Assembly: GCA_029204225.1 (NCBI GenBank)
Contig: CM055093.1
Coordinates: forward strand, 329,001-393,000
Direction of reading: 5' to 3'
From: Diphasiastrum complanatum
Lineage: Eukaryota; Streptophyta; Lycopodiopsida; Lycopodiales; Lycopodiaceae
DNA: 64,000 nucleotides
The notes under the pieces are model-generated. The model did not search any database. It saw only the letters and a list, made by a program, of their open reading frames with translations, and was not told the origin of the DNA. Positions 32,650 to 44,223 of the stretch are shown here, one piece after another. How positions within the stretch are numbered: position 1 is the stretch's first letter; each line of letters opens with the position of its first letter. The position numbers were made by a program, and so were the translations under genes.

Positions 32650-35600
32650 AAAATGGATTCAGGAGAATTAGTGACAAATTATTTTACATGAGCTAGCTTA
32701 TCAGAATTTTGTCATGATGTTGTCTCTATGGGAAACCAGGCCTACTTTTGATGAATTGAATGCTAATTTGTTACAAGAGGAAACGACAATCTAATGAACA
32801 TGGATGATTTTAAAGAACAAGCATTCATAGCAAAGAAGCAGAAGCCAAATTCGAAGAAAGGAGAAAATTGTGAATTGGATTCGGCATCGACATCTTCATG
32901 TGACTTCTCTAGGGAAGAAGAATGTTGGTTTATCGATTCAAGTGCATCAAAGCATATGATACCACGATCAGATTGATTATCTAGTTTTCACAACTAGATG
33001 ATGGTACTAACGTCAAATTGGGAGACAATTTTAATTACGACATCAAGGGTGTTGGGAAGGTACTATTCAATTATCTGTAGGAAAATTGGTGATATCAAGG
33101 AAGTTCTTTATGTACAAGAAAAACTTACTCTCAATTTGAGCTATAGCAAAGCAACATATGATTGTGCAGTTCAATGAAGAATGATGTTTTATCAAGAAGA
33201 AGAACAATAAAGTGGTAGCTGAAGAGGTTCTTGCAAGAAGGTTGTATAAACTTCAGGCTCAGGTGATAAGTCATTAAGTGGAAATTGCAAATGTCCAAGT
33301 GACGAGTAAGATGGCATGAGACGTGTAGACATTTGAATTCTCTTAGTCTACAAGTATAGAGGAAATTTGATATGGTTACAGGTTCACCTCAAGTTATTTC
33401 ATACATCACAAGTTTTGTGAAGGTTGTGTCTTTGGAAAACATCATAGACAAAAATTTATATTCTAGAGCTTGTTCATTCAGATTTGTGTGGTTTTATGAA
33501 AACATAGTCTCATGGTGGAACAAGTTATTTTATGGTGTTTGTGGATGATCATTTTAGGAAGTTATCGGTATATCTTCTCAAGATTTTAAAAGTGAGGTAT
33601 TCAGATGCTTTACTTGGTTCAAGGCACAAGTAGAAAAAGAAACAGGTAGATAGATAAAGATACTCCATTCGGATAAAGGGGGAGATTATCTTTCTATAGA
33701 ATTTCAAATGTTTTGCAAGGACAATGGGTATAAAGAGACAGTTTGCAAGTATGGAAATGCCTCAACAAAATGGAATTATAGAAAGAAAGAACCATTCTAT
33801 TGTGGAAACTGCTAGGAGCATGCTTAAAAGTAAGAATCTTCTAAATTCTTTTTGGGGTGAAGAAGTTAAAACAATCATTTATTTTTTGATTAGGAGTATG
33901 CGTTAGTGGATCAAAGACTTACAAAAGGAAGAAGCCATGGAGAATGCCTGAGCTGCAGCTGAGACTCCTGTAATACCGACAGATTTACATGATCCTTTAC
34001 ATAGATAGATCTTATCAAAGGATTGATTTCAATTCTCAATTACATCACCGTGAAGAGCCATTCAAGATGAAGCTTATACAAGTAAGAAACCTAGTGTAAA
34101 TCCAAAGGCAACAAAGTGTTTGATGCTTGAACATGATGATCAAAAAAACAAATACAAGCTTTATGACATTGAAGGAAAGAAGGTTATTATAAGCAGGAAC
34201 GTTATCTTTGATGAGATAAAGATATTGAAATATCTTGTGAAGAGGAGGGATAATGATATTCCTTTAGAAGAACCTTAATCAACACATGAATCCCTTACAC
34301 GAACTCATTTGTCTAGAGAAGACTTGATGGAGATAGGAAAAAGGAAAGAGAGGTCAAGTACTTGGGATACTGATTCACCTCCAACTTAGCTAGGCAAGAA
34401 GCATCCTACACCGGTTGCTAGAAAGTTACCTACGTGGTGCTATGAGACTATCAAAGATGGAGTCATCTTGGAACCAGGAGAGTCAAGTAAACAGGGAGCT
34501 AGAAGACCAGCAAGGCATGAGAAGTAGCATGAGGATCAAGATCAGGATCAAGGTCAAGATCGACATGAGGATCGACATTACCCTTATAATTCTAATATGG
34601 TGACTTGAACACAAGGAATATTACCTAATTCTACCCATATTGAAGCTTGTGATCTTCTGTCTACAATCTATTTGGAGCTTAAGGATCGCAAGGACGTGAA
34701 TTGGGCTAAGGACATAATTAGGTGGAGGTATATGTCTTGGAACAACGCATGGTGCAAGGATGAACTTCATATATGTGAAATACTGCTAGGGGTTTTTAAA
34801 GTTGGTCAATTGAGAAAATTGATCCAACGACAAACTGTGGAGATCCCACAGAAGGAGAAAGTATCATTTTCTTAGCCATGTTAGCAACTTAGAATCACTT
34901 GGAAAGCTGATATTGGTGGTTTGATAATTACAATCAATATCACTCTAAAGGGGGTCCACTGACTCATGCCCCGTCAATAGTGCTTGATCTATGCACAAAC
35001 TGTTGAAGCTCTATTCTCAAAGAATTGAAGCTAGATGAATCAAAATTGAGAGATCAAGTTACAAAACACATGTCTGAATTGGAAAACTTGAAACACAGTG
35101 TTGCTTGAAGTGCTTAGGTACAAATTTTTCCATTATGCATTTTGAGAACTTCTAAGCTGAGTTTGCGAGATGTTGAGATGTCACATGATAACACGGTACC
35201 TCATTTTGACCTTTCAATGGTTGCGGTGACTTAATTCCTAATGGTAACAATTTATTTGCCTTCCCACATAGCGTGCAAGCATTCTTAGTGTCTCTCATTT
35301 CCTCGTGTAAGATTCATGTACTCACTTGAATATTGCTAGCAACCATAGTTACTGGCTAATCTCTTCTATGGGATTGCAAATTGAATGCATTTGCTCCGTG
35401 TTGTGGCCTCCTCTCACACATTAATGCTAGCGATGTTCATGTTCCATGATCCATTTAGAATTTGGGTTTGATAAGATATGTCCATGATCTGCTTGCCAAT
35501 TTGTGATTATTTATGGGTTATGGACATTGGAACCTTGATTGCAAAATTGAGCTTTGCATATTCGCTTGCAAGTTGTTCCAAATTTTTTTCTTCTAATGTG

Positions 35601-35678
35601 TATCTAGAAGCTATTGGTGATAAAACAACCTTGGAGATTTCATTCTTGACTGAGGGTTAAGAGTATTACCCATGAAAA
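32650..35678 (+). pseudogene. Ty1/copia copy A (gag end, protease, integrase; decayed)
   Basis: Plus strand: gag debris near 32660-32790 ('FCHDVVSMGN', then 'NLMNMDDFKEQAFIAKK'), protease 'CWFIDSSASKHMI' (32925-32965; usual D-S-G-A is D-S-S-A), integrase 'HSDKGGDYLSIEFQ' near 33666 and 'MPQQNGIIERKNHSIVETARSMLKSKN' (33755-33840). From about 34000 on, only scraps are readable (for example 34130-34220 'KKVIISRNVIFDE'). A purine-rich end (GAGGGTTAAGAGTATT, 35653-35668) precedes the LTR at 35679, as a polypurine tract would. No RT is recognisable. Many stops. Confidence 0.72.
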
Positions 35679-35892
35679 TGTTTGTAATTTTTACTTCACT
35701 TTTTACTAGTTAGCTGTATTTCCTAGACTAGACTGTAGGTCAACAACTAAACTCTTCTCTCTCTCTCTCTCTCTCTCATCAGGGTTTCTTGTACTATCAA
35801 TTTTATTATCATGAAATCAATGTGTATTATGGTGGCTTCCTTCTCTACTAAGGTGAATGCTTTTTGAGTGCTTGCTAGTTTGATTCTTGACA
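35679..35892 (+). repeat. Copia LTR shared by copies A and B (214 bp)
   Basis: TGTTTGTAATTTTTAC.. to ..GATTCTTGACA, containing TAGCTGTATTTCCTAGACTAG, a (CT)11 run and AGGGTTTCTTGTACTATC. It matches the interrupted LTR at 38182-38310 plus 40001-40102. It follows the polypurine-like end of copy A and precedes the primer site of copy B. Confidence 0.82.
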
Positions 35893-35910
35893 TGGTATAA
35901 GAGCTCCTTT
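35893..35910 (+). promoter_or_regulatory. Primer-binding site of copia copy B
   Basis: TGGTATAAGAGCTCC directly after the LTR, one base away from the usual TGGTATCAGAGC. Confidence 0.75.
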
Positions 35911-38181
35911 GATCTTGAGTGGCTACTCGGTGGATTCAGCTTATCACAGGCTCCGTATTGAGGTGAGAAAGTCCTTATAGGAAGTGGAAGCTAAGAGAAG
36001 CAAGCTATCGGAGAAGAGGACAATTTTGAGCATTTTGCAGCCTGCAAAACATTTTTTAATGGTGTGGGAAATGTCATTGTGAGTTTGATACATAAGGTAA
36101 GACGCCTAATGAAGCCTTTACTGGAAAGAAACCCAATATTCTCATTCGAGAGTATTTAGTTGTGATGCATAAGCGCACATTCCTGATGAGAAACGGAGGA
36201 AACTTGACTCAAAAGTCATCAAGTGCATTTTTCTTGTCTATGATGAGAAGGCTAAATCATGATAGGGATGCACAGAAACTTATTATATCCATGGATGCAA
36301 TTTTTGACGAAATGGGCAAGCACGAGCAAAATGGGGTGACCTATGAGTACTTCGATGATGGACATTGGAATGAATGTTAGAGCAGAGGACAAAGTCGATC
36401 TAGAAGAGGAAGATTCAATAAAAAGAGAAGACTTAAGCTAAGACTCCAAGGTGGTTACCCAAATGGTATTTGAAGGTAACATGTGATACGAAGAAGGGAG
36501 AGGATCTTGAATATAGCGAACAAGGAGAGCTCCGGAGGTCAACAAGAAATTGAAAACCCCCTCAAAAGGCTAACAAAGACTTCCCAGCACTCCTACACAC
36601 AACCTTGGATGATACAGTGTTCTCATATTATGAACTTCCAAAACTTTGATGGGTTCAGTGCTCAAAGCCTAGGAACCGAAATCTTTTGATGAAGCAAAAG
36701 AACACAAGGAATAGCGAGTAGCTACGGAGATAGAAATGGAGGCCAGAACGAAGAACAACATGTGGGACTTGATTGAGCTACCTGATGGTAAAGTGCCTCT
36801 CTCTTGTAATGGATTTACAAAGTCCAATATGGAGTAGATGAGAAACTCAACAAGTACAAAACACGGTTAATTGCGAGAGGATTTCAGCAACAAGAAGGTA
36901 TTAATTTTGAGAAAACATTTTGACCCATAGCTAAGATGATTACTATACGTTCTATTATTGCTATTTCTGCTCTCTATGGTTGGAAAATCCAGCCAATGAA
37001 TATTAAAGTTGCCTTTTTTAATGGAGTGTTGGATGAAGAGGTGTACCTGGTACAACCTCTTGAGTCAGGAAAAAAACACCTAGTGTGCAAGCTCAACAAA
37101 GCAATCTATGGACTTAAGCAAACACCACGGGCGTTGTACCCTGGCATCGAACACTTCAAGCGAAGGGGAATGGTAAAAAGTGTTGCAGATTCTAATCTTT
37201 ACATTCTACACACCCATGGTTCTAATATTGTACTCATTGTCTTATATGTTGATAATTTGATCATAATTGGAAGCAATTAAATTCCAATAGATCAGATCAA
37301 ATCAGATTTCTCCAATGCCTTTGACATGAGTGATGTAGGGTTGATGTATTATTGTCTTGGCATTGAAGTGTGGCAAAGAGAGGCTGACATTTTTCTGACT
37401 CAAAGCAAATCTGCACAAGATTTGCTTCACAAGTTCAATATGCAGGATTGCAAGCTGTTGAGCAATGATGGAAGTCAATACCAAGCTAACTGCATATGAT
37501 AAATATGAGAAAGTGGATACTTACTTGGTGTAGGCAGCTGGTGGGTAGTCTATTATACTTGACACACACATGACCTAATATTGTGTATGCTGTTGGTGTT
37601 GTAAGTCAGTTCATGCAAGCTCCTAGACAAACACAATGGAAGTTTGCCAAACGTATTCTCGGATACATTCATGGAACACTTAGTTTTGGCTTGAAGTATG
37701 ATCAACATGAAGTAGGAGTGTTGGTAGGTTATACGGATGCAGATTGGGCAGGTAATAATCTACCACTGGTTATGTGTTCAATTTTGGTACAGTTGCAGTT
37801 TCATGGAGCAGCAAAAAGCAACCTATAGTAGCTCTATCTTCAATAGAAGTTTAGTATTGTGCTCTCAACAATGCTACACAATAAGTAGTCTATTTACGTA
37901 GATTGCTTGTTGATTTAGGTCAATCATAGTTGAGTCCAATTATTGTATCTTGTGATAACCAAAGTTTTACATGCTCGAACTAAGCACATTGAGATTCGTT
38001 ATCACTTTGTTTGAAAGAAATTGCTTGATGGTGCCATTGATCTTGTCTTTTGTAAATCTGAAGATCAAGTGGCATATATTTTTACAAAATCATTAGGTAG
38101 AATAGAATTTGAGAAGTTTCGCACTCAATTAGCCATAGAAGAATACAATTTTATCATTGAGGGAGAGTATCAAAATTTCAA
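35911..38181 (+). pseudogene. Ty1/copia copy B (integrase tail, RT, RNase H)
   Basis: Gag is reduced to scraps; the integrase C-terminal piece 'KRRKLDSKVIKCIF' type lies near 36190-36240. RT: 'IRSIIAISALYGWKIQPMNIKVAFFNGVLDEEVYLVQP' (36945-37065, which I read in separate shorter segments) and 'KAIYGLKQTPRAL', with catalytic box YVDN (36945-37280 ORF, 'VLYVDNLIIIG'), the second Asp replaced by Asn. RNase H pieces: 'SQFMQAPRQTQWKFAKRILGYIHG', 'GYTDADWAG', then 'VAYIFTKSLGRIEFEKFR' near 38065-38120. Many stops; not functional. Confidence 0.82.
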
Positions 38182-38250
38182 TGTTAAACTTCACCCTTCA
38201 CTTTTCAATAGTTAGTTGTATTTCCTAGACTAGACTATAGGCCGACTACT

Positions 38251-38310
<60 letters not shown>
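38182..38310 (+). repeat. Copia 3' LTR, first half
   Basis: Starts TGTTAAACTTCACC after the purine-rich GAGGGAGAGTAT and reaches a (TC)29 run (38253-38310), where a LINE-derived insert begins. Confidence 0.8.
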
Positions 38311-38314
<4 letters not shown>

Positions 38315-39947
38315 GTTGCAACGCGCCTTCTCTTCCTCCCTTTCTCCTCCCTCACTCCTCCCTCCTGCGATGGCTCCTTGCAGTGATGGCGCCCTGCTGC
38401 TGAGATCTCTACCTTGCTGCTGTTGCTCGCTGCCCTCCATCGCTGGCCCTCCACCGCTACCCGGCCATCGCTAACCTGCCTCGCTACCTGCCCCTCCTGT
38501 CATCGCACCCTGTTCCTGCCCCGTCTCCCTCGCTACCTGTCCCGCTGCCTGCTTATCTCCCTCTCCCTCCCTCTACCTCCCTCCTGCCTATTCCTGCCCT
38601 TGTCTTCTTGCTACCTGTACTTGTCCCTATCTTTGCCCTCCCTTTTGCCTCCTGAGCTCCTGCTGCCCCCTCGCTATCCCTGCCCTTCCTTTTGTCTGTC
38701 CTTGCCTTTCCTCTACCTTTTCCCTCATTAAACCTGTATCTAGCTGTGGTACTATGGCTGACTGGCAATCTATGAATCGGAAAGGGAAGAAAACCCCTCC
38801 CCCTTCTCCCTTTGTCTTCTCAGCCATCCCTATTACAGCTCCCAATCCCTTTACCTTGCCCCCTCCCTCTCCTGCTTCCTCTCCCTCGCCCCTACCCTCC
38901 AGTCCCGCAAGCTACACCTCTTCTCCCACTGCCACTACCCCCTCTACTCTTTCTTCCTCCTCTCCATCTTTCACCCCTTCATCTTCATCCCCCCATTGTC
39001 TCCGTCTCTTTCAGCTGAATTTTTATCTGGTTTTCCCCATATCATTGATTCTCTTCATGAGGACAATGCATCCTGGCTTGCGATCATCAAGAAACAAGCA
39101 TTCCAAATCTCCACTCTGGAGAACACGGTCTTAGCCCTACAGGGCAAAGTTGGCATTCTTGAGGTTGATGTTACTTACCTCAAAAATGAAATGGAATCAG
39201 ATAAAGATGGAGAAGAAGGAAGCGGCAATGCAGATTCAGAAAACAAGGCAAAGCAGCTGCAAGAACGGGTTCACTCCTTGGAGCAGCAACTTCAACAATC
39301 AAGAGTTCTAAGCAGGGTATTTCTAAATCTATTCTAAAACATCAAAAACGAGATCTCAAAGCCCTCAATGTCAGGGTTAGGGGAACTTCTTTTGCGGGTA
39401 AGGACCTCATGGCTGAGGCAAATGCTTTTATTCATTCCACCTTTGGTCTCAAAGAGGATGTCATATCGGCTGCTTGGGTGGGTAAGCTCCAACCCACCAC
39501 AGTGTTTCTGCGATTCAAGGATGCTTTGCTTCGTCAAAAGGTTTTGCGTAAAAGAGGCTGCCTGAAGGGGTCTACTATTTTTATGGATGAAGACTTGACA
39601 CCCATTCAATGGACTGAGAGAAAGAAAATCATCGCAGATGCTAAGGCCAATGGTTTTCGGACTCTCTTTCGAGACGGACACCCGGTCTTGGTTAAAATTG
39701 CAGAACTTAAAATTTCAGATTCTTCTCCCTCTCCTACGTGAGAGATGTTTTGAGCTACGGCCATCTATTTCATCTCCTGCGTGAGAGATGAGCTTTCTTT
39801 ACATAAGCGATTTACGTTTTAGTTTTAATCTAGTTTTCTGTTGATGGCACTGCCCCGTCCGAGTTCCATTTACTCTGTTGTACTACCTCTCCAGTCTTAT
39901 ATGCCTTTTGGCATGGAAAAGACATTAATAAAGCTTTCTTTCTTCTT

Positions 39948-39949
<2 letters not shown>
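38311..39949 (+). mobile_element. LINE-derived insert inside the LTR microsatellite
   Basis: A GC/CT-rich 5' part (38311-38750), an L1-type ORF1 (38754-39741), a short 3' tail ending GGCATGGAAAAGACATTAATAAAGC, then (TTCT)n merging into (TC)n. No endonuclease or RT follows, so it is a non-autonomous or internally deleted LINE. The insert lies exactly within the TC run of the LTR, since the LTR at 35679 continues across the same point. Confidence 0.75.
38754..39741 (+). pseudogene. L1-type LINE ORF1 (Pro/Ser-rich N-terminus, coiled coil, RRM-like domain)
   Basis: Plus strand in three frames. 38754-39000 is a Pro/Ser/Thr-rich N-terminus starting 'MADWQSMNRKGKK'. 39000-39310 is a coiled coil with heptads ('ISTLENTVLALQGKVGILE', 'LQERVHSLEQQLQQ'). 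39330-39741 has 'DLKALNVRVRG', 'DLMAEANAFIHSTFGL', 'TTVFLRFKDALLRQKVL', 'IFMDEDLTPIQWTERKK' and 'FRTLFRDGHPVLVKI', which resemble the RNA-binding half of plant L1 ORF1 proteins. Frameshifts near 39000-39020 and 39320 break it. ORF1p is the RNA chaperone that coats LINE RNA. Confidence 0.7.

Positions 39950-40000
<51 letters not shown>
39950..40000. repeat. (TC)n microsatellite at the LINE 3' junction
   Basis: About 25 TC units, the right-hand part of the LTR microsatellite interrupted by the LINE insert. Confidence 0.95.
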
Positions 40001-40005
<5 letters not shown>

Positions 40006-40102
40006 AGGGTTTCTTGTAGTAGCTATTTTATTATCATGAGATCAGTGTATATTATGGTCGCTTCCTTCTCTACTAGGGTGAATGCTTGCTTGATTCTTGA
40101 CA
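40001..40102 (+). repeat. Copia 3' LTR, second half
   Basis: TTATTAGGGTTTCTTGTAGTAGC.. to ..TTGATTCTTGACA matches 35778-35892 after the microsatellite, with about 18 bp deleted near 40087. Confidence 0.8.
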
Positions 40103-41758
40103 ATCTTGTATGTCAAGCTAACTCCGTAGTGGCATGGGAACATGGGACTGTCTCATTTTAAATGTGCCATGAATCTGAATTGTGATCTCAAAATCAAGTA
40201 CTATAAATTTAAGGTTCATGTATGTGTATGTCTTTTTATATCTATACTATGATGACATCCCCTTATTCCCACGCCCATTCTCTTAGAGATGTTGTTCTTG
40301 TTCCTGTTCTGTGGTCACTGACTATGTTGTTCTTGTTCCTATTCTGTGGTCACCGACTATGTGTCCAATAAATCTATAGTTTTTACTGGGTCAGCTCGAA
40401 GTCTCCTCCCACTGGCGTGAGATTGTGTATTTGGGGGGGATAACCTAGAGAGGAGAAAACATCCCACTTTTGTACTGTGTCAGAGTGTATCCTTTTGCCT
40501 CATCTAACAAGATAGTAGAGCATCTTAAGAAAATTATAGCCTTGGCCTAAGGCCCTTCTTCTAATGACTTTGAAACATAATTGAAATTGTAATCAGCATT
40601 TTGTGTCATCCCATTTTATCAGCTGGAGTCTGGAAACAAAGAAATAACTCGGGTGAGCAAAAGTTCATGCAATTGCAATACGTGACATCCATTCAGGGGC
40701 TAAAATATATGTTGGCGGCTTTGACCTTAGAGACGTTTCAAGGACAGCACTTTGTGGAAGTAATATCTTTGGCCAAAGGTTGGAACTCTGGTGTGTCATA
40801 GACATTAGAGGACAAGTCTTGAAGTCTCTAGCCTTTCCTTTTCTCCAACTTTTCTTAGTTGGGCTTTATCGAAGTAGTGGATAAGCCAAGCCTTACCTTT
40901 TGAAGGTGTTTCCAGCAGATCAGGATTCGGCCCTCTAGACAGGGGAGTTTGCTTTCACTAGGTATGCAACTTGCCTAGAAAATAGGTTTATGTGCTGCTT
41001 CATTCATCATAGCCTAGCCGCAGGTTTGATAGTTGATCAAAGCTCTGGGCTTCCTTCTTTCTTTGTCATTTTTTATTCACACAAAACTTGAGTGGGCCCT
41101 AGTTAGATCTTTGTGGAGTGCCTTGATTCAGGATCTAAGAAATAGTTTCGGTTCTTGCTATACTTTAACCATAGCTGATCAACTACAGCCCTAGGGGGTC
41201 AGGATTCATTCATTAACTCATGCAGTTTCTTTGGATCAACACAGCAGACAGAGAACCTCTGCACAGACAGAACCTACATGTTCTACCTCACTTCAGCTGT
41301 CCAAGACATAGCTGGAGCCAAATTGGTGGCTGTTATCTGGTCTTCCCCAACACTGCTGTTCGTAGGTCTGGTGGCTTTCCTGGAGGTAGGATAAACATCC
41401 AATTCCATCAGCCAGAGATTGCTGAGAGTAGGGGGAAACAATCTGATCCTAGAACAGCATTGATCAGTCCATTTTCTCCCTTAAATTGGTGAATTTATTG
41501 GTAGGAAGGAGGGAGGAGGAAAGAGGAGTTCCATTCCTTTCCCAACCCTCTTACTTGAGCAAGCTCCTCTTCTCAGTTATGCATGAAGCTACTTTTAATC
41601 TACTTGAGAAATACTCTATGAGGCAGGTTTAGCTACTAGCAAATGATGGGGCTCCTTGAGCCACTTTAAAGGTGAATATGACTGTCGACCAATCATAAGC
41701 AGCCATATGTCAGCTACTGCTATCCATAGCATAAATATGGCTTCCATCATAATACATC
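40103..41758. other. Intron sequence, unassigned, with a 35-bp tandem duplication
   Basis: Two 35-bp units (ATGTTGTTCTTGTTCC.. at 40289-40323 and 40324-40358) differ at two bases. The open frames at 40601-40801 and 41220-41492 show no domain I recognise and no splice-supported exon. Nothing else is clear. Confidence 0.5.
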
Positions 41759-42166
41759 CAAAGATGCAGGCCACGATCCGGAACGCGATCTGGAACGCAT
41801 TCCGGAACGTGATCCGGGATTTCCCATTAGGGTTTCCCGGAACGCAAATTTGTTTTTTTTTTTTTTCAAACCTGCCAATATGGGTATCATGTGAAAGGAG
41901 TTCAAAAGAGCAGTTCTATTGCTTGATTTCAGATAGTTAATCCCCAATATCTGCTAGTCACTTCAATCAGATACTGAAGCAAATTGTTTTTGCAGATATA
42001 ACATTGGCTAATCATTTCATTTGTATCTGCTTCAGTATTTCTGCTGCTGTTCATTGGTCATTTATTGCAACTAGCTGTGGGGATCTATCGACAATAAAAA
42101 AAAATTTGCAAATTTTTTCGCGATCCGGATCGTTTTTCCAGCGGATCGCGATCCGCTGCAACTCAG
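41759..42166. mobile_element. 408-bp hAT-type MITE with 8-bp target duplication AATACATC
   Basis: AATACATC stands directly on both sides (41751-41758 and 42167-42174). The left end is CAAAGATGCAGG and the right end, inverted, CTGAGTTGCAGC, 8 of the first 11 bases shared. Subterminal repeats of CCGGAACG type on the left and GATCCG/GATCGCG type on the right resemble the ends of hAT copies 1 and 2, and the left part shares the T-run plus CAATATGGGTAT block with copy 1. There is no ORF, so it needs transposase from an autonomous relative. Confidence 0.82.
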
Positions 42167-42174
42167 AATACATC

Positions 42175-43793
42175 ATAATAGTTCCAAAAGTACATAGCAT
42201 GAATTTTTGAGGAGGTGAATACTTCCAAAAAAGTAAGTAGCGTGAAACCTTGAGGTACCTCCCAAAATGTCATACACCGAAGTAAGACTAAGTGCACTCT
42301 GAACATGTGAAAGACATCACTTATAAGGTTTGCTTGATGTTTGCATTACTGGACTTTTGAGAAACGTGTGTGCTCCATATCCTACACTGCGCTTTCCGAT
42401 TAAAATTTTTCACTGTTGTATTCAGATACGATAATGGCTTGCATGGCATCCCTGTCGGCACATGGCGCCTCCTACACCACGTAGTGTGCAAGGTAGAGGC
42501 CATTCCTAATACCTATCGCTGACCAATGTAACTCATCATTTAGTGGTTTGGTCCTGCCTACGCCATGTAGGCCTTGATGATCCTGGTGGCTTCTTTTACT
42601 TGGTAGGCCCGTTAAATAGTTCAATTGCCTGGGCAATGCCCAAACCAGAGACCGGCATCATACCCCCAAGGAGCCTGTGTGACATTTTACCCAAGCTCCA
42701 AGAGCCTCTGGCTATAGACCGATTCTTACTCTCAGAATTTATTTTCAGAGATTGACCTCCCCTTGTTATTCAAATAGTAGTTCATTCACATACAATTATA
42801 GAAAAGCACATCACTCTGAACAAGTGTTCTATTAATCGTATCTGATTCAAGAGGCGTACTAATGACATTTAGTCTTGTTATAGGTCTGGCAACTTTTTTG
42901 CTTCCTTTTGTAACATAGTGTCCAGCCCAAACGATTTGAGTCAATTCGAAATCTGTTGGGATTAGAATAGATCTAGTGCCAGACGATCAGAAATCTTCCA
43001 AAATCGAAAAAGAAGAGATTTTGAAAAACTCAAATGCATTAGAGACGTAATTTGGAATTTGGAGCAGTTTGAAAGTTAACAAATTGCTATTCTTTGGAAC
43101 ATTGTTTCTTAATGTGCCTAAAAGGCTCAGATTTTGAGTGATAGCAAATGTGGATTGGGCCTTTGTCTCTTAAATTTCATTAGAGGCTTAACAAGTTTTT
43201 TTGACCTTCAGAGTCTCAACATACGTGTTGCTCTTTCCAATAGCAACAAGCCATTGTTGTATCCTAGCCAGATTTTGGTGGCTAATCAGGGAGATGTGCA
43301 TCCTACTTCCATCCTTTGATTTGAGGGACTTCTTTGGAGGATCTAAAGTAGTAACCGGACATTTCTCAGTTTTTAACAGAAATGAGCATCTATTATCTAA
43401 ATGAATGTGATGGTCTTGTTTGCCAAATCTAAAAGGTAAAGTATGAGAAGTGATGGTGAGGACAATCAAAGCGATTCTGTATTTACTGCGACAAACATAT
43501 AAATCTAGTTAATATTTGGAACAAATTTGTGGGGCTCAGTAGTGTATGAGCCACTTAGTTCTGTTAAGTTTAAAATTCACATTTATTTTGGGAGGGGTAT
43601 TTAGATTTCTTTTGATGTAGTTACTTTGATGGCCTACTTTTTTGTAATGTCATTTGTATATTTCCGTACTGGATGATGAACAATGACTGTATTTACAAGT
43701 TTCATTTTTCCATTTCAAAGTTTTAGTAAGGCTATCTAAGCCTGAAGGTTGTGAGTTTTTCGGACTATATGTGTGTTTTATTGACTGATATAG
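42175..43793. other. Intron sequence up to the OEP21 acceptor, unassigned
   Basis: About 1.6 kb without recognisable genes. The frame at 42543-42755 has no known motif. The last 40 bases (GTGTGTTTTATTGACTGATATAG) form the OEP21 acceptor. Confidence 0.5.
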
Positions 43794-43892
43794 GGAAAAG
43801 CAAGGGGCATTGTGGAGCTAAGCTACAAAATCTTCAACTTTACGGAGGAGCAAGATTTGAGGTTAAAGGTTGGATATGATCCCTTTGAACAG
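43794..43892 (+). CDS. OEP21: OEP21 penultimate exon
   Basis: 33 codons in phase 0, flanked by ..GATATAG| and |GTTAGTGT. It reads 'GKARGIVELSYKIFNF' then 'TEEQDLRLKVGYDPFEQ', matching the family block '..G.AE.S..(V/I)FNF...QD(V/L)RL(R/K)(I/V)GY..FEQ'. This encodes beta strands just before the C-terminal hairpin. It follows a 24.5-kb intron and precedes one of 1,289 bp. Confidence 0.87.
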
Positions 43893-44167
43893 GTTAGTGT
43901 CTGTTTTTGTTTTCTTTCCATAATGTTACTTTCTATAAAAGCTTATATCTAAGAGATAGTGAGCTAGTGATAGGGATAGAGATGGAATAATGAGTTTGAG
44001 AGTTGTCCAGTTAACCTTGTAAATGATTGCATTTCTGCACAATAGATTCCTGGACCAACTCGTGTTTCAGTTAATATTGGTTTAGTTTTTTGGCAACATT
44101 GTTCCATATGGTCAGTTTATGTACCTTTTTGTCTCATGCCCCTTAGTTGGGCAAAGAAGACATTATT

Positions 44168-44223
<56 letters not shown>

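Larger units (their letters stand above)
19311..43793 (+). other. OEP21: 24.5-kb OEP21 intron filled with transposable elements
   Basis: Bounded by AAAGTG|GTAAGT and TGATATAG|GGAAAA, phase 0 on both sides. Length 24,483 bp. It holds gypsy, copia, LINE ORF1 and hAT-MITE insertions in both orientations plus several simple repeats. Removing it joins '..FNPRLKV' to 'GKARGIVELSYKIF' with no frame change. Confidence 0.82.

Noticed and set aside
41220-41492. 90-codon ORF in the OEP21 intron as a host exon
   Set aside because: No homology recognised, no splice context; composition not distinctive.
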